Made by a program: the position numbers and the translations under genes
The notes under the pieces: model-generated
What the model saw: the letters and a program-made list of their open reading frames with translations, nothing else
The model's database searches: none
Told to the model about the DNA's origin: nothing
Shown here: one piece after another, positions 52,621 through 62,130 of the stretch
How positions within the stretch are numbered: the first letter of the stretch is position 1
Layout: each line of letters opens with the position of its first letter
DNA from: Pirellulales bacterium
Lineage (GTDB): Bacteria; Planctomycetota; Planctomycetia; Pirellulales; Thermoguttaceae
Reading direction: 5' to 3'
DNA: 64,000 nucleotides
Assembly: GCA_016935315.1 (NCBI GenBank)
Contig: JAFGRD010000078.1
Coordinates: 124,001 to 188,000 of the forward strand

Positions 52621-53359
52621 CGAGTTTTCCTACCGGTGCCAGGTAGATCACGAATTCCTCGGTTCCGTCGACGCGGAACAACCGGTCCATCAACGACTGG
52701 TCGTAGGCCCCCACGGCGCACGTTCCGGCCCCGAGGGCTTCGCAGGCCAGGTAGAGATTCTGGCAGACGTGCCCGGCGTCGATGGCGATCACCTTGTGGG
52801 CGGCCAGGCCGTATCGCCACTCCATGCGGTACGGCACGGCGGTCCAGACGAACGTGACCGCCGACGCCCCCACGAACGTTTGGCCGAACGCCGCCCGGGC
52901 GATCTTCTCCGCCAATCCCTCCTCGGTGAACTCGAGGAGCAACTCGTGCTCCAACGGCAGATACCGATAGACGCCGGGCTGGAGGCCGTCGACGCGAAAT
53001 GCGCAGAGATAGGTCTCCAGCGCATGGCGGCATCCGGCCGACGGCACCGTGCGCAGCGCGGTCGCCTCGTCCATGCGTTGCCGTATGCCTTGCGTGGCCC
53101 AAAGCAGAAACGATAGTTCCTCCAGCGTAAGCGGCTGGCGGTGGAAGTCCCGATGGCTTTCCCGGTTGCCGATGGCCGTGATCAGGTCCAGCCGCCTGAC
53201 GCTCGACCACGCATGACGGGCCGGCAGGGCCACGCGCTGGGCATCGGGCGGAAAGGGCTTTTCCACCGGCGGCGGAGCGACCCCGCGACTCTGGTCGGTT
53301 TGCGAGAAGTCGATCGTCTTGCGGATGCTGTCCTTCAGGAAATACCGACCCTTCTCCAT
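52616..53359 (-). CDS. SagB/ThcOx-type nitroreductase-fold oxidoreductase
   Basis: 247 residues. An FMN-dependent fold with the SagB-type opening NRESHRDFHRQPLTLEELSFLLWATQG, then RTVPSAGCRHALETYL, PGVYRY, DAGHVCQNLYLACEALGAGT and the C-terminal APVGK. SagB enzymes oxidise azolines in modified peptides, but many standalone members act on other substrates. No precursor peptide or cyclodehydratase is visible here. The ATG is six bases after the GH92 stop, so it is translated from the same message. Its stop codon lies inside repeat copy H. Confidence 0.88.
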   Translation of the reverse strand: MEKGRYFLKDSIRKTIDFSQTDQSRGVAPPPVEKPFPPDAQRVALPARHAWSSVRRLDLITAIGNRESHRDFHRQPLTLEELSFLLWATQGIRQRMDEATALRTVPSAGCRHALETYLCAFRVDGLQPGVYRYLPLEHELLLEFTEEGLAEKIARAAFGQTFVGASAVTFVWTAVPYRMEWRYGLAAHKVIAIDAGHVCQNLYLACEALGAGTCAVGAYDQSLMDRLFRVDGTEEFVIYLAPVGKLD

Positions 53360-53365
53360 TTCCTA

Positions 53366-56300
53366 TTACTCCGGGTTCTGTGGGGGGACGGCCTCAGGTC
53401 CGCGGCCCCATTGCTTGTTGGGCTCGGGGCCCATTTCCAGCACCAGCTTGCCGCCCTGGACCAGCTCGCTGTGGTAGAGCCACGGCTTGTTCAACGGCTT
53501 GCCGTTTAGGGTGGCCGACTGGATATAGACGTTTCGCTTCGAGTTGTTCTTGGCCTCGATCACGAACTGCCCGCCGGGATAGTACCGCTTGTCGAGATGG
53601 ATCACGATCCGGTCGAACAGAGGCGAGCCGATCTCGTAGAGGGGCCGGACCGAGCAGCCGCCGTCCATTTCGAACAGGCCCATGGCGGCCATCACGAACC
53701 AGGCGCCCATCTGGCCCTGGTCTTCGTCGCCGGGCCAGCCGTCGAGCGGCCCGGTGCCGTAGTAACGCTCCAGGATTTCTCGGCTCCACTTCTGCGTAAG
53801 CCACGGCTGACCCGAGTAGTTGAACAGCCATGCCGACTGCATGTTGGGCTGGTTGCCGTGGTTGATCGGAAACTCGGCGAAGCGGTCGCCGGTGGCGTTG
53901 AAGTTGCTGGGGGCCGAGTCTGCCAGGCCCTTGTCGAGGCGACGGTTGAACCGCTCGCGCCCCAGCAACTCGACCAGCCCGACCACGTCGTGGGGCACGA
54001 ACCAGGTGAACTGCCAGGAGTTGCCCTCGACGAAGCCGCTGCCGACAAAGGGCGAGAACTCCTTGACCCAGCGACCGTCCTGGTGCTTCTGACGCATGTA
54101 GCCGACCGAGGCGTCGAAGACGTTGCGGTAATTCTGCGCCCGCTTCATGAAGTACTGGTAATCGTCCTGCTTGCCCAGCGCCTTGGCCATCTGGGCCACG
54201 CACCAATCGTCGTAGGCGTATTCCAGCGTGTTGGAGACAGGCCCCTTCTCGACCGGCACGTAGCCCAGCTCCATGTAGGGCGCCAACTGCATGTTGCCCA
54301 CGTGGCCGCCGCCTTCGTGGGGCCGGCCGGGCTCGGTCTGGATGAACTTCATCGCCCGATAGGCCTTTTCCGCGTCGAAGTTGCGGATGCCCTTCTGATA
54401 CGCGCTGACAATCAAGGCGATCTCGTGCGAGGCGACCATGATGCTCGAATACTCGATGCCCGTCGGCCCCTTCGGCAGCCAGCCGCCGCGGTCGGAAATC
54501 TCCAGCAGCGACTTGACCCACTGGTTGGCCACTTCGGGATGCACCAGCGTCCAAAGCTGGTTCAGGTTCCAGAAAGTGTTCCAGAAGGCGTCGCACCCGT
54601 AGACCGGCGAGTCCGGGTCCTCGAGCTGCCGGACTTTCTCGTACATGTCGACGTACTTGCCGTTGACGTCGCTCCAGATCGTCCGGGCGCAATAGGAGCG
54701 ATACATGTTCGTATAGAACTTGGTCATGTCGTCGGGCGTGCCGCCTTCGACCTCGATTGCCCCCAGCAGCTCGTTCCACTCCTGCCGTGCCTGTTTCCGC
54801 ACGGCGTCGAAGTTCCAGCCGAAGGACCCCATTTCCGTGTCCAGGTTCAGCCGGGCCTGCTCGATGCTGACCAGCGAGATGCCGGTCTTAAGCTGCACGA
54901 TTTCGTCCTCTTCGGTGGAGAAGCTCAGGAAGACGCCGAGGTCGCCCTTGCCGGCAATTTCGTCGACGTCCTGGCGGATGTCCTCGCCGACCCAGCCGCC
55001 CATGGCGCGGAACGGCTTGTCGAGCCTGGCCACGAAATGCAGCGTGAACTCGTTGTAGGGGGCGTGGCGGCCGCTCTGCTGTTTGCTGTAGCCCTCGATC
55101 TCGGTATCGCTGACCTTCACGACCCGAGCGTCGTGCACGGTGTAGCCGTACTCGGTCGGCGTGAGCAGGTCGAACAGAATCCGGGCCTGGTCCGCTTTGG
55201 AAAACGTATAGCGCTGCATGCCCGCGCGACAGGTCGAGGTCAGCTCGGCGCGAACGCCGTAGTCGTCGAGCGTCACCGCGTAATAGCCCGGCGAGGCGAC
55301 CTCCCGCTGGTGGCTGAAACGCGAGCGATAGCCGGCGTCCGGGTCGTTTTCCGTCCCGGGCACGACTTTCAGCTCTCCGACGGTCGGCATCGTCAACAAT
55401 CCGCCCATGGTCCAGGAGTGGAGGTGGCTGAACCCGGCGATGTTGAGGATCGTGTACTCGTAGCCGGCTTTCCAGGACTGACGTTGATTGTCGGGGCTGA
55501 GCTTGACCATGCTGAACGGGGTGGAGGGGCCGGGATAGAGCATCCACCGCGAGGTCGAAGTGCCCAGCAGGCAGTCGACCCAATCGACCGGTTGGCGCTC
55601 GACGGCCGGAGTACGGACGGTCTGCCCACGGTCGATCGTCTTGCCGTCGCACAGCATCTCCACCGTCACGGGCGTATCGGTCTCGACCGGCGGCAGCCGC
55701 AGATGGGCCGTGCCGATGCCCGGCTTGACCTGAATCGGCATCGATGCCAGTCCGCTCGCCTGCAGCACAACCTCGGTCGGCCCGCCCACGTGGATCAGCT
55801 TCACGGCGACGTCCTGCCACAACCTCTCGCCCTGGCGGGTCAGCCATGGCTCGGCGCGGACCGACTGGATGAATGTGCCGCCGGCCAGTTCCGCGTCGGC
55901 CGACGCCGGCACTTCCAGGGTCACACAGTCGTAGAGCACCCAGCTCAGGTCGGCATTGGTGATCCGGATCGTGCAGAGGCCCGCATCGAGCGGACCCAGC
56001 GCAATCGAGATGCGGTGTTCGCGGCCGGCCGACGGATTGCCCGTGATCGAGGCGTCGCCCTCGCCCTTGGGCGTCTGGTGCCGGAAGAGGCGGCCGCCGA
56101 CCTCGACCGTCAGGCAGGGGGGCTTGAGGCCGTGCGTATCGACCAGATCGATCACCAGCCGGCAATCGCCTTCGATCTTGTGCGCAAGGCCGAAGAGAAT
56201 CGTAAACGTGTGCGGGCTGCCGCCGGCCCAGGCGTCATCCGGTCCGGGATGGCAATAAGGCCAGGTTTTGCTCGCGTCGGAATGGCCCACCACGAACAGC

Positions 56301-56479
56301 CCGTCGCGGCCAAAGCGGTTGTAGCCGTCGGGGGCCAGGGCAAATTCGGCCGTGTCGTTGTCGGCTTTGCCGATTTTCCAAAGCGGTTTCGTTTCTTCTG
56401 CAGCGGCCGCAGCGTGGTTCGCCACGGTGGTGAGGACGGTCACTAGTGGGACAAGAAGTCCGCAAAGCAGTCGGCACAT
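53366..56479 (-). CDS. Exported GH92-family alpha-mannosidase
   Basis: 1037 residues with a signal peptide (MCRLLCGLLVPLVTVLTTVA). Residues ~30-180 form a beta domain (LWKIGKADNDTAEFAL, WPYCHPGPDDAWAGG) homologous to the one in the GH38 protein. A GH92 beta-sandwich (PGPSTPFSMVKLSPDN) and (alpha/alpha)6 barrel follow. The signature region PGDEDQGQMGAWFVMAAMGL corresponds to the catalytic GNDDCGQMSAW of GH92, with small changes. It should cut calcium-dependent exo-alpha-mannose links in glycans. GGAAGGA sits before the ATG at 56479. It is in an operon with FAD and sulfatase genes. Confidence 0.92.
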   Translation of the reverse strand: MCRLLCGLLVPLVTVLTTVANHAAAAAEETKPLWKIGKADNDTAEFALAPDGYNRFGRDGLFVVGHSDASKTWPYCHPGPDDAWAGGSPHTFTILFGLAHKIEGDCRLVIDLVDTHGLKPPCLTVEVGGRLFRHQTPKGEGDASITGNPSAGREHRISIALGPLDAGLCTIRITNADLSWVLYDCVTLEVPASADAELAGGTFIQSVRAEPWLTRQGERLWQDVAVKLIHVGGPTEVVLQASGLASMPIQVKPGIGTAHLRLPPVETDTPVTVEMLCDGKTIDRGQTVRTPAVERQPVDWVDCLLGTSTSRWMLYPGPSTPFSMVKLSPDNQRQSWKAGYEYTILNIAGFSHLHSWTMGGLLTMPTVGELKVVPGTENDPDAGYRSRFSHQREVASPGYYAVTLDDYGVRAELTSTCRAGMQRYTFSKADQARILFDLLTPTEYGYTVHDARVVKVSDTEIEGYSKQQSGRHAPYNEFTLHFVARLDKPFRAMGGWVGEDIRQDVDEIAGKGDLGVFLSFSTEEDEIVQLKTGISLVSIEQARLNLDTEMGSFGWNFDAVRKQARQEWNELLGAIEVEGGTPDDMTKFYTNMYRSYCARTIWSDVNGKYVDMYEKVRQLEDPDSPVYGCDAFWNTFWNLNQLWTLVHPEVANQWVKSLLEISDRGGWLPKGPTGIEYSSIMVASHEIALIVSAYQKGIRNFDAEKAYRAMKFIQTEPGRPHEGGGHVGNMQLAPYMELGYVPVEKGPVSNTLEYAYDDWCVAQMAKALGKQDDYQYFMKRAQNYRNVFDASVGYMRQKHQDGRWVKEFSPFVGSGFVEGNSWQFTWFVPHDVVGLVELLGRERFNRRLDKGLADSAPSNFNATGDRFAEFPINHGNQPNMQSAWLFNYSGQPWLTQKWSREILERYYGTGPLDGWPGDEDQGQMGAWFVMAAMGLFEMDGGCSVRPLYEIGSPLFDRIVIHLDKRYYPGGQFVIEAKNNSKRNVYIQSATLNGKPLNKPWLYHSELVQGGKLVLEMGPEPNKQWGRGPEAVPPQNPE

Positions 56480-56564
56480 GGTTCTGTTCCTTCCGGGGTT
56501 CTGGTTGCGCGGATAACTCTTTCCGCTCTAACGGTTTGCGTTGATCATGTTATCCGATACTTCA

Positions 56565-58511
56565 TCAGCGCAAGACCTGGCGGAGTCGGTTCTTTGCGGC
56601 CCCCCTCGTTGCCCGCTCGTCTTCAGAGGCGATGCTTACCTTACCCACGCCGCGGGTCATCAGCCCCTTCAACTCGTCGAGGTAGTTCGTGTAGACGTCT
56701 CGCGGGTCGGCGTCATGACGCGCGCACAGCGCGGCTGCCATGCCGACGATCTCACCCATCATGCCGCCGGTGCGCATCACGCGAACCGCGCCCAGGGCCT
56801 CGTGCGTAACGCTCACGTCGCGGCCGGCCATCAGCAGATTCGGCACGTTGCGAGAATAGAGGCAGCGATAGGGGACCCAGTACGGCTGAGGATAATCGGT
56901 GTAATGGGCCCGGGAAATGAACGCGTCGCCCTCGAACCCCTTTTCGTAACGGGGATCGGGCAGGTGCAGGTCCATCTTCCAGCCGGTCGGCACGCAACCG
57001 TCGGGATACTCCTTGCCGTCGAGGAGATCGTCTTTCGAGAGGACCACGTCACCCAGCAGTCGGCGCGATTCGCGCGGGCCGGAAATGTGGGCGGCCCAGT
57101 GGAGCTTGTGGTTTGGATAGGCTTGGTCGACGTTCTTCAACGCGTCCCAAGCCCCGTACATGGCCCGGAAATTCCAGTCGCGGATAGACTCCCGGTCCGC
57201 GATCGGATCGTGCTCGAAGCCGGCTTCCCAGAACCAGACGCCCACGGCCAGCAGACCGCGCTTGTCGTTGCCGCGGCCGGGAAAGGGCTTGTCGGCCAGG
57301 TCGAGCGCCCAGGGACATCGCGGAAACAACGATGGTTTGCCCGTGTCCACCACGTTCCACAGGTTGCAGCGGCCCATGTGCCCATGGCGAGTCATGTCGC
57401 AATCGGCGCCGCTGCGGAACCCGATGCAGCCGTCGCCCGTGCAATCGGCGAACCAGCGGCCGGCCAGGCGCACGCGGCGGCGCGTCCGCGTGTGTTGGGC
57501 GATGACGGCCGTGATGCGGCCGCTGCCGGTTTCTACCTCGTTGGCCCGGTGTTGCAGCAACAGGCAAATGTTCTCTTCAGCCTGGACCAGTGCCAGCTTC
57601 CGATCGTCTTCGTAGATCGCGGCCGTGTTGCCGGGGCCGTAATGTGCCCGTTGCTTCTGCTCGAGTTCTGCGACCACGTCGCCAACCCGCGGATACGGTG
57701 GGCGGCCGATGACGCCGTTGAGCCAGACGCGAACCTCCGAGCTGTTGTTGCCGCCGAGCACCGGCCGGTCCTGGACCAGGGCGACTTTCAGATCGAGCCG
57801 GGCTGCCGACAAGGCGGCACACGTGCCGGCAATGCCGCCGCCGACCACTACCAGATCGAAGCGTCCGCCGTCGTCGGCCCGCTCGGACAGCCCGAGAAGA
57901 TCGCGCCGCCAGGCGGCCATTTCGGGTTCTTCGTTGGGCGGGTGGAAGTCCGTATCGGCCGTCAGCAGGATCGCATCGCAACGGCCCTCGAAGCCGGTCA
58001 GGTCGTGCAGCACGACGGCAACCTTGCCCTTGCGCAAGTCAATGCTCCCACCGTCCTGCCAGTGCCACGCGGCGCCTTGGGTGCCGAACGTCGTGCCCAG
58101 CGGCGTGCCGTCGATGAGCAATTGAAACCGGCCCGGCGCGCCGGGCGCGTTCCACGGCCCGACCCAATCGCGCGTGCGGACCCAAACGCGATACGCGCCC
58201 TCGGCCGGAACCTCGACCGTCGTGGTCGCATCGTCAACGGGGATGCCCAGTCCGTGAGCCAGCAGGAACGGCGAGCCCATCTGGTCCATGAACTGAGAGT
58301 CGTCGACCCAGCCGCCGTAATCTTCAAAGCGCTCGGCTTCGATGAGAACGGCTACTGTTTCTCGGAGCTTCCGGACTTCGCGGGGCTTCTGGGCTTCTCG
58401 GGGCTTCTGGGCTTCTCGGGGCTTCTCGGCCCCACAGAGAGACGCTGCCAAGACTGTACCCAGCAGGCCGACACCCAGGGCCACATCGCCCAGTGTTGCA
58501 CATAGTCTCAT
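56565..58511 (-). CDS. Exported FAD-dependent oxidoreductase with N-terminal beta domain
   Basis: 648 residues. A signal peptide is followed by three KPREAQ-type repeats, then a ~140-residue beta domain (YRVWVRTRDW, FQLLIDGTPLG) likely to bind carbohydrate. From ~residue 218 comes an FAD-binding Rossmann fold (FDLVVVGGGIAGTCAALSAA, RPVLGGNNSSEVRVWLNG) and the FAD-oxidored family signature WFADCTGDG. It would oxidise a sugar or glycan fragment. It starts 15 bases after the sulfatase gene and 85 bases before GH92. The ribosome site is weak, so coupling to the upstream gene is likely. The substrate is unknown. Confidence 0.88.
   Translation of the reverse strand: MRLCATLGDVALGVGLLGTVLAASLCGAEKPREAQKPREAQKPREVRKLRETVAVLIEAERFEDYGGWVDDSQFMDQMGSPFLLAHGLGIPVDDATTTVEVPAEGAYRVWVRTRDWVGPWNAPGAPGRFQLLIDGTPLGTTFGTQGAAWHWQDGGSIDLRKGKVAVVLHDLTGFEGRCDAILLTADTDFHPPNEEPEMAAWRRDLLGLSERADDGGRFDLVVVGGGIAGTCAALSAARLDLKVALVQDRPVLGGNNSSEVRVWLNGVIGRPPYPRVGDVVAELEQKQRAHYGPGNTAAIYEDDRKLALVQAEENICLLLQHRANEVETGSGRITAVIAQHTRTRRRVRLAGRWFADCTGDGCIGFRSGADCDMTRHGHMGRCNLWNVVDTGKPSLFPRCPWALDLADKPFPGRGNDKRGLLAVGVWFWEAGFEHDPIADRESIRDWNFRAMYGAWDALKNVDQAYPNHKLHWAAHISGPRESRRLLGDVVLSKDDLLDGKEYPDGCVPTGWKMDLHLPDPRYEKGFEGDAFISRAHYTDYPQPYWVPYRCLYSRNVPNLLMAGRDVSVTHEALGAVRVMRTGGMMGEIVGMAAALCARHDADPRDVYTNYLDELKGLMTRGVGKVSIASEDERATRGAAKNRLRQVLR
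58367..58436 (-). repeat. 18-bp coding tandem repeat (KPREAQ x3)
   Basis: Nearly identical 18-base units encode KPREAQ, KPREAQ and KPREVR, just after the signal peptide of the FAD protein. The frame is preserved. Confidence 0.8.
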
Positions 58512-58526
58512 GGGATTGGTGTCCGG

Positions 58527-59936
58527 CTATCGCGGCGGATCGGCGTTCGGTTGTTGCGGCTCGACGTGGGCCGCATCCATCGCATGCTTCAATTGGACGG
58601 CGATTTCCGGATAATCTCCGGAGACGTCGTCCGCTTCGCCCAGATCAGCATCCAAGTCGTACAGCTCGACCTTGCCGTTCGGCGGCAGACGCACGGCCTT
58701 CCACTTGCCCATCCGCACCGCCTGTTTGCCGTGGAACTCCCAGTACAAATACTCGTGCTGGTTCTGCCCGGCCTTGTTGCCCAGCAGCGTGGGCAGGTAG
58801 CTGATGCCGTCGATGTCCCGCGGCGCCTCGACGCCGACCAGCTCGCACGCCGTGGGCAGGAAATCCCAGAAGGCCGAAACGTGATCGGTCGTGGCGGCGG
58901 ATGGGATCTTACCGGGCCAGCGGGCAATCAGCGGCACGCGGATGCCGCCCTCGTACAAGTCGCGTTTGATGCCGCGCAGCGGGCCGTTGCTGTCGTTGAA
59001 GTCAGGGTCGTTGCCTCCCTCGCGGTGCGGGCCGTTGTCGCTGGTGAACAGCACGAGCGTCTTCTCGTCGATGCCCAGTTCCTTCAGCTTCGCCAGCAGC
59101 CTCCCCACGTCGGCGTCCATCCGGGTGATCATCGCCGCGTGGCCCTTTTGCGGTTCGGGCCAATCCAGCTCGGCGTACGGGCCCAGCGACGGCACCTCCA
59201 TGCCGCGGCTGCCGGCCTCGTTGTTGGCGTGGGGAATGGTCAACGCCAGGTAGAGAAAGAAGGGCTTGCCCTTGTTCCGCTCGACGAACCGGATCGCCTC
59301 GGCCGCACACAGGTCGTGAGAGTATTGGGCCCGCTCGACGGCGACCCCGGCCCCATCTTCCCTCGGCACGGCCACCTTGTTGCCGGCAAGCGGCACGCGC
59401 TCGGTGTTGCGAAAGAGTAACTCGGGGTAGTAGTTGTGGGCGTGGCGCTGACAGAGGTATCCGAAGAAGTAGTCGAATCCTTGCTGGTTGGGGATGCCGG
59501 TCGAGTCCGGCCCGCCCAGGCCCCATTTGCCGATCAGGCCGGTGGCGTAGCCGGCTTGGTGCAGCAGCCGGGCCACGGTGGGGGTGCCGGGGCGAAGGGG
59601 CAATTGCCCCATCGGGCGAAACTCCTGGTTGCCGCGGACGTAGCTGTGACCCGTATGCATGCCGGTCATCAGCACGCACCGCGACGGGGCGCAGACCGTG
59701 CTGCCGGCGTAGTGGTCGGTAAAACGGATCCCCTCGGCGGCCATCTTATCCAGCGAAGGCGTCTGGATTCGCTGCTGTCCGTAGCAGCCGAGGTCGCCGT
59801 AGCCGAGGTCGTCGACCAGGACGTAGATCAGATTCGGCTTCTCGGCCGCGGCCGCGCCGGCCGGCAGCCACGCGAACGCCAGCGCAAGTGATATCGACGG
59901 GAACAGCCGAACGAGAAGTCCTCGGATGGGTCGCAT
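58527..59936 (-). CDS. Exported type I sulfatase (arylsulfatase A-like)
   Basis: 469 residues with a signal peptide. The catalytic cysteine that becomes formylglycine is in CAPSRCVLMTG. The metal and substrate residues are in VLVDDLGYGDLGCYG, LIGKWGLGG, and FTSDNGPHREGG. It removes sulfate esters from glycans. No formylglycine-generating enzyme is in the window. AGGAG fixes the start at 59936; the longer frame runs toward repeat copy G. It is first in the operon with the FAD protein, GH92 and SagB-like genes. Confidence 0.95.
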   Translation of the reverse strand: MRPIRGLLVRLFPSISLALAFAWLPAGAAAAEKPNLIYVLVDDLGYGDLGCYGQQRIQTPSLDKMAAEGIRFTDHYAGSTVCAPSRCVLMTGMHTGHSYVRGNQEFRPMGQLPLRPGTPTVARLLHQAGYATGLIGKWGLGGPDSTGIPNQQGFDYFFGYLCQRHAHNYYPELLFRNTERVPLAGNKVAVPREDGAGVAVERAQYSHDLCAAEAIRFVERNKGKPFFLYLALTIPHANNEAGSRGMEVPSLGPYAELDWPEPQKGHAAMITRMDADVGRLLAKLKELGIDEKTLVLFTSDNGPHREGGNDPDFNDSNGPLRGIKRDLYEGGIRVPLIARWPGKIPSAATTDHVSAFWDFLPTACELVGVEAPRDIDGISYLPTLLGNKAGQNQHEYLYWEFHGKQAVRMGKWKAVRLPPNGKVELYDLDADLGEADDVSGDYPEIAVQLKHAMDAAHVEPQQPNADPPR

Positions 59937-60146
59937 CAGTGTGTCTCCTCGTGTGGGCCGCTGGGGGGAGCCGAGACCAGGCAGGTTCCCGGTCATTATC
60001 ACCGGTCCGTATGCGGGAATCAATCCGGTCGGTCGCCGATTACACGAGTTGCAGTCACAGATCACCTTGGGTATATTGGCCGGGTGGCTGCCGGTGGCGA
60101 CGCCGGCGCCGCGGGTCTCGAACAGCGATTTCGCATTGCCCCGCCC

Positions 60147-60249
60147 TTATTGGTGTTTGCATGGTGAATGATCCAGGCCGACCAACGGGAGGCCGGAAAA
60201 ATCGGGCTCCCGTTGGTCGCCCTCGTGCATTGACTGTGCAAGGGTCAAT
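60147..60249 (-). repeat. Palindromic element, copy G (inverted)
   Basis: An inverted copy: TTATTGGTGTTTGCATGGTG at the left, CCAACGGGAGGCCGG with partner GGGCTCCCGTTGG in the core, and GTGCAAGGGTCAAT at the right. It lies between two divergent sulfatase genes, in the leader of the plus-strand one. Confidence 0.83.
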
Positions 60250-60306
60250 CGCGTCGTCTCTGCCGGTCAGACGACCCCTGCCCCGAGCATGATGGAGGAC
60301 CCTCTC

Positions 60307-62085
60307 GTGATCGTCCAGCGCTACCCCACCGTGACTTGTCTGCAAGCCGCCGCCCTCGCGGCCGTGCTCGTACTGCCCGCGTTGGCCGCCGCCGCGCCGG
60401 CCGCCACCGCGCGTCCCAACGTCATCCTGGTGATTACCGACGACCAAGGCTACGGCGACGTGGCGGCCCATGGCAACACGATGATCCAGACACCCAACCT
60501 CGACAAGCTCTATGCCCAGAGCGCGCGGCTGACCGATTTCCACGTCGATCCCACCTGTTCGCCGACGCGTTCGGCCCTGATGTCGGGCCGCTACTCGACG
60601 CGTACCGGCGTGTGGCACACGATCATGGGCCGTTCGCTGATGAGTCCCGACGAGGTCACGCTGGCCGAGACCTTTCAGGCCAACGGGTATCGTACGGGCA
60701 TGTTCGGCAAGTGGCATCTGGGCGACAACTTCCCTTGCCGCCCCCAAGACCAGGGCTTTGACGAGACGTTCTATCACGGCGGCGGCGGCGTGGGCCAGGG
60801 GCCCGACTACTGGGGTAACGACTACTTCGACGACACCTACTTCCGCAACGGCACGCCCGAGAAAGTCACCGGCTATTGCACCGATGTCTGGTTCGCCAAC
60901 GCGCTTGAGTTCATCGAACGGCACAAGGACGGCCCGTTTTTTGCCTATCTTTCGACCAACGCCCCGCACGGGCCGTACCTCGTTTCGGAGAAGTACTCGA
61001 AGCCGTACGCCGCGAAGGGCGTGCCCAGCCCGATGGCCGAGTTCTACGGCATGATCACCAACATCGACGAGAACATGGGCAGGCTGCTGGCGAAGCTGCG
61101 GCAGTGGGGACTCGAAGAAAACACGATCCTGATCTTCATGACCGACAACGGCACCGCTGCTGGATGGCGCGGCGGCGGAAAAGAGAAACAGGGGACGGGC
61201 AAGCAGCCGTGGCGGGGTTTCAACGCCGGCATGCGCGGCACGAAGGGCTCCGAGTACGACGGCGGCCACCGCGTGCCGCTGTACGTTCGCTGGCCGGCCG
61301 GCAAGATCGGCGGCGGCCGCGACGTCGATCAACTGACCGCCCACGTCGACGTGTTGCCCACGCTGGCCGACCTGTGCGGCCTGAAACGGCCCGACGGCCC
61401 CCAGCTGGACGGGACAAGCCTTGCCGGCTTGTTGCGCGGCGACACCGAATCGCTCCGCGGCCGCACGCTGCTGGTCCATTCTCAACGCATTCCGTATCCC
61501 GAGAAGTGGCGCAAGTCCGCCGTGATGACCCAACGATGGCGGCTGGTCGACGGCCGGGAGCTCTACGACATCCAGGCCGATCCGGGGCAGGAGAAAGATA
61601 TCGCCGCCGAGCACGTCGAGGCGGTCAAGCGGTTGCGCCGGAGTTACGAGGACTGGTGGAAGAGTCTGTCGGTCGTGTTCGACGATTCGGTTTCCATCGG
61701 CATCGGCTCGCCGGCGGAGCCCCGCACGCAATTGCACCCGCACGACTGGCACGTCGAGAACCAGGGGCTCTCCTCATGGCATCAAGGGCACGTTCGCAGC
61801 GGCCACCTGGGCAACGGGTATTGGGCGATCGACGTGCAGCGCGACGGCCTGTACGAGTTCGAGCTGCGCCGTTGGCCCGACCATGTGGACGAGCCTATCG
61901 AGGCCACCGAGGCCCGGCTGAAAATCGGCGACACGGACGTCAGCCGGCCGGTGCCGCCGGAGGCGAAGCAAGTTTCGTTCGAGATCGAGCTTCGAGCCGG
62001 GCGAACGCGCCTGCAAACCTGGCTGACGACTCCGGAAGGAAAGACGCGGGGGGCGTATTTTGTCTACGTTCGCCGGCTGAGATAG
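60307..62085 (+). CDS. Exported sulfatase with C-terminal beta domain
   Basis: 592 residues. The active-site motif is TCSPTRSALMSG, a CxPxR variant with Thr where most have Ser or Ala. ITDDQGYGDVAAHG, MFGKWHLGDN and FMTDNGTA supply metal and substrate residues. After the sulfatase domain, ~120 residues form a beta domain (GYWAIDVQRDGLYEFELRRW) that may bind glycan. I chose GTG at 60307, with GGAGG seven bases upstream; an ATG at 60289 would add six residues and lies on that site. It is divergent from the other sulfatase, with repeat copy G between. Confidence 0.93.
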   Translation: MIVQRYPTVTCLQAAALAAVLVLPALAAAAPAATARPNVILVITDDQGYGDVAAHGNTMIQTPNLDKLYAQSARLTDFHVDPTCSPTRSALMSGRYSTRTGVWHTIMGRSLMSPDEVTLAETFQANGYRTGMFGKWHLGDNFPCRPQDQGFDETFYHGGGGVGQGPDYWGNDYFDDTYFRNGTPEKVTGYCTDVWFANALEFIERHKDGPFFAYLSTNAPHGPYLVSEKYSKPYAAKGVPSPMAEFYGMITNIDENMGRLLAKLRQWGLEENTILIFMTDNGTAAGWRGGGKEKQGTGKQPWRGFNAGMRGTKGSEYDGGHRVPLYVRWPAGKIGGGRDVDQLTAHVDVLPTLADLCGLKRPDGPQLDGTSLAGLLRGDTESLRGRTLLVHSQRIPYPEKWRKSAVMTQRWRLVDGRELYDIQADPGQEKDIAAEHVEAVKRLRRSYEDWWKSLSVVFDDSVSIGIGSPAEPRTQLHPHDWHVENQGLSSWHQGHVRSGHLGNGYWAIDVQRDGLYEFELRRWPDHVDEPIEATEARLKIGDTDVSRPVPPEAKQVSFEIELRAGRTRLQTWLTTPEGKTRGAYFVYVRRLR

Positions 62086-62130
62086 CCCGCGGTTGGCTCT
62101 CGAGGATTGCATCAAGAAAGGAAGCCCACT

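Noticed and set aside
52616-53359. SagB-like gene as evidence of a thiazole/oxazole-modified peptide cluster
   Set aside because: No cyclodehydratase or precursor peptide gene is nearby. The neighbours are glycan enzymes.
53597-56446. 949-codon open frame on the plus strand
   Set aside because: Antisense to the GH92 gene, whose motifs are unmistakable.
4781-60249. Dispersed palindromic repeats read as CRISPR or integron attC sites
   Set aside because: Copies are kilobases apart with no spacers or cas genes. They lack attC core GTTRRRY ends and there is no integrase.
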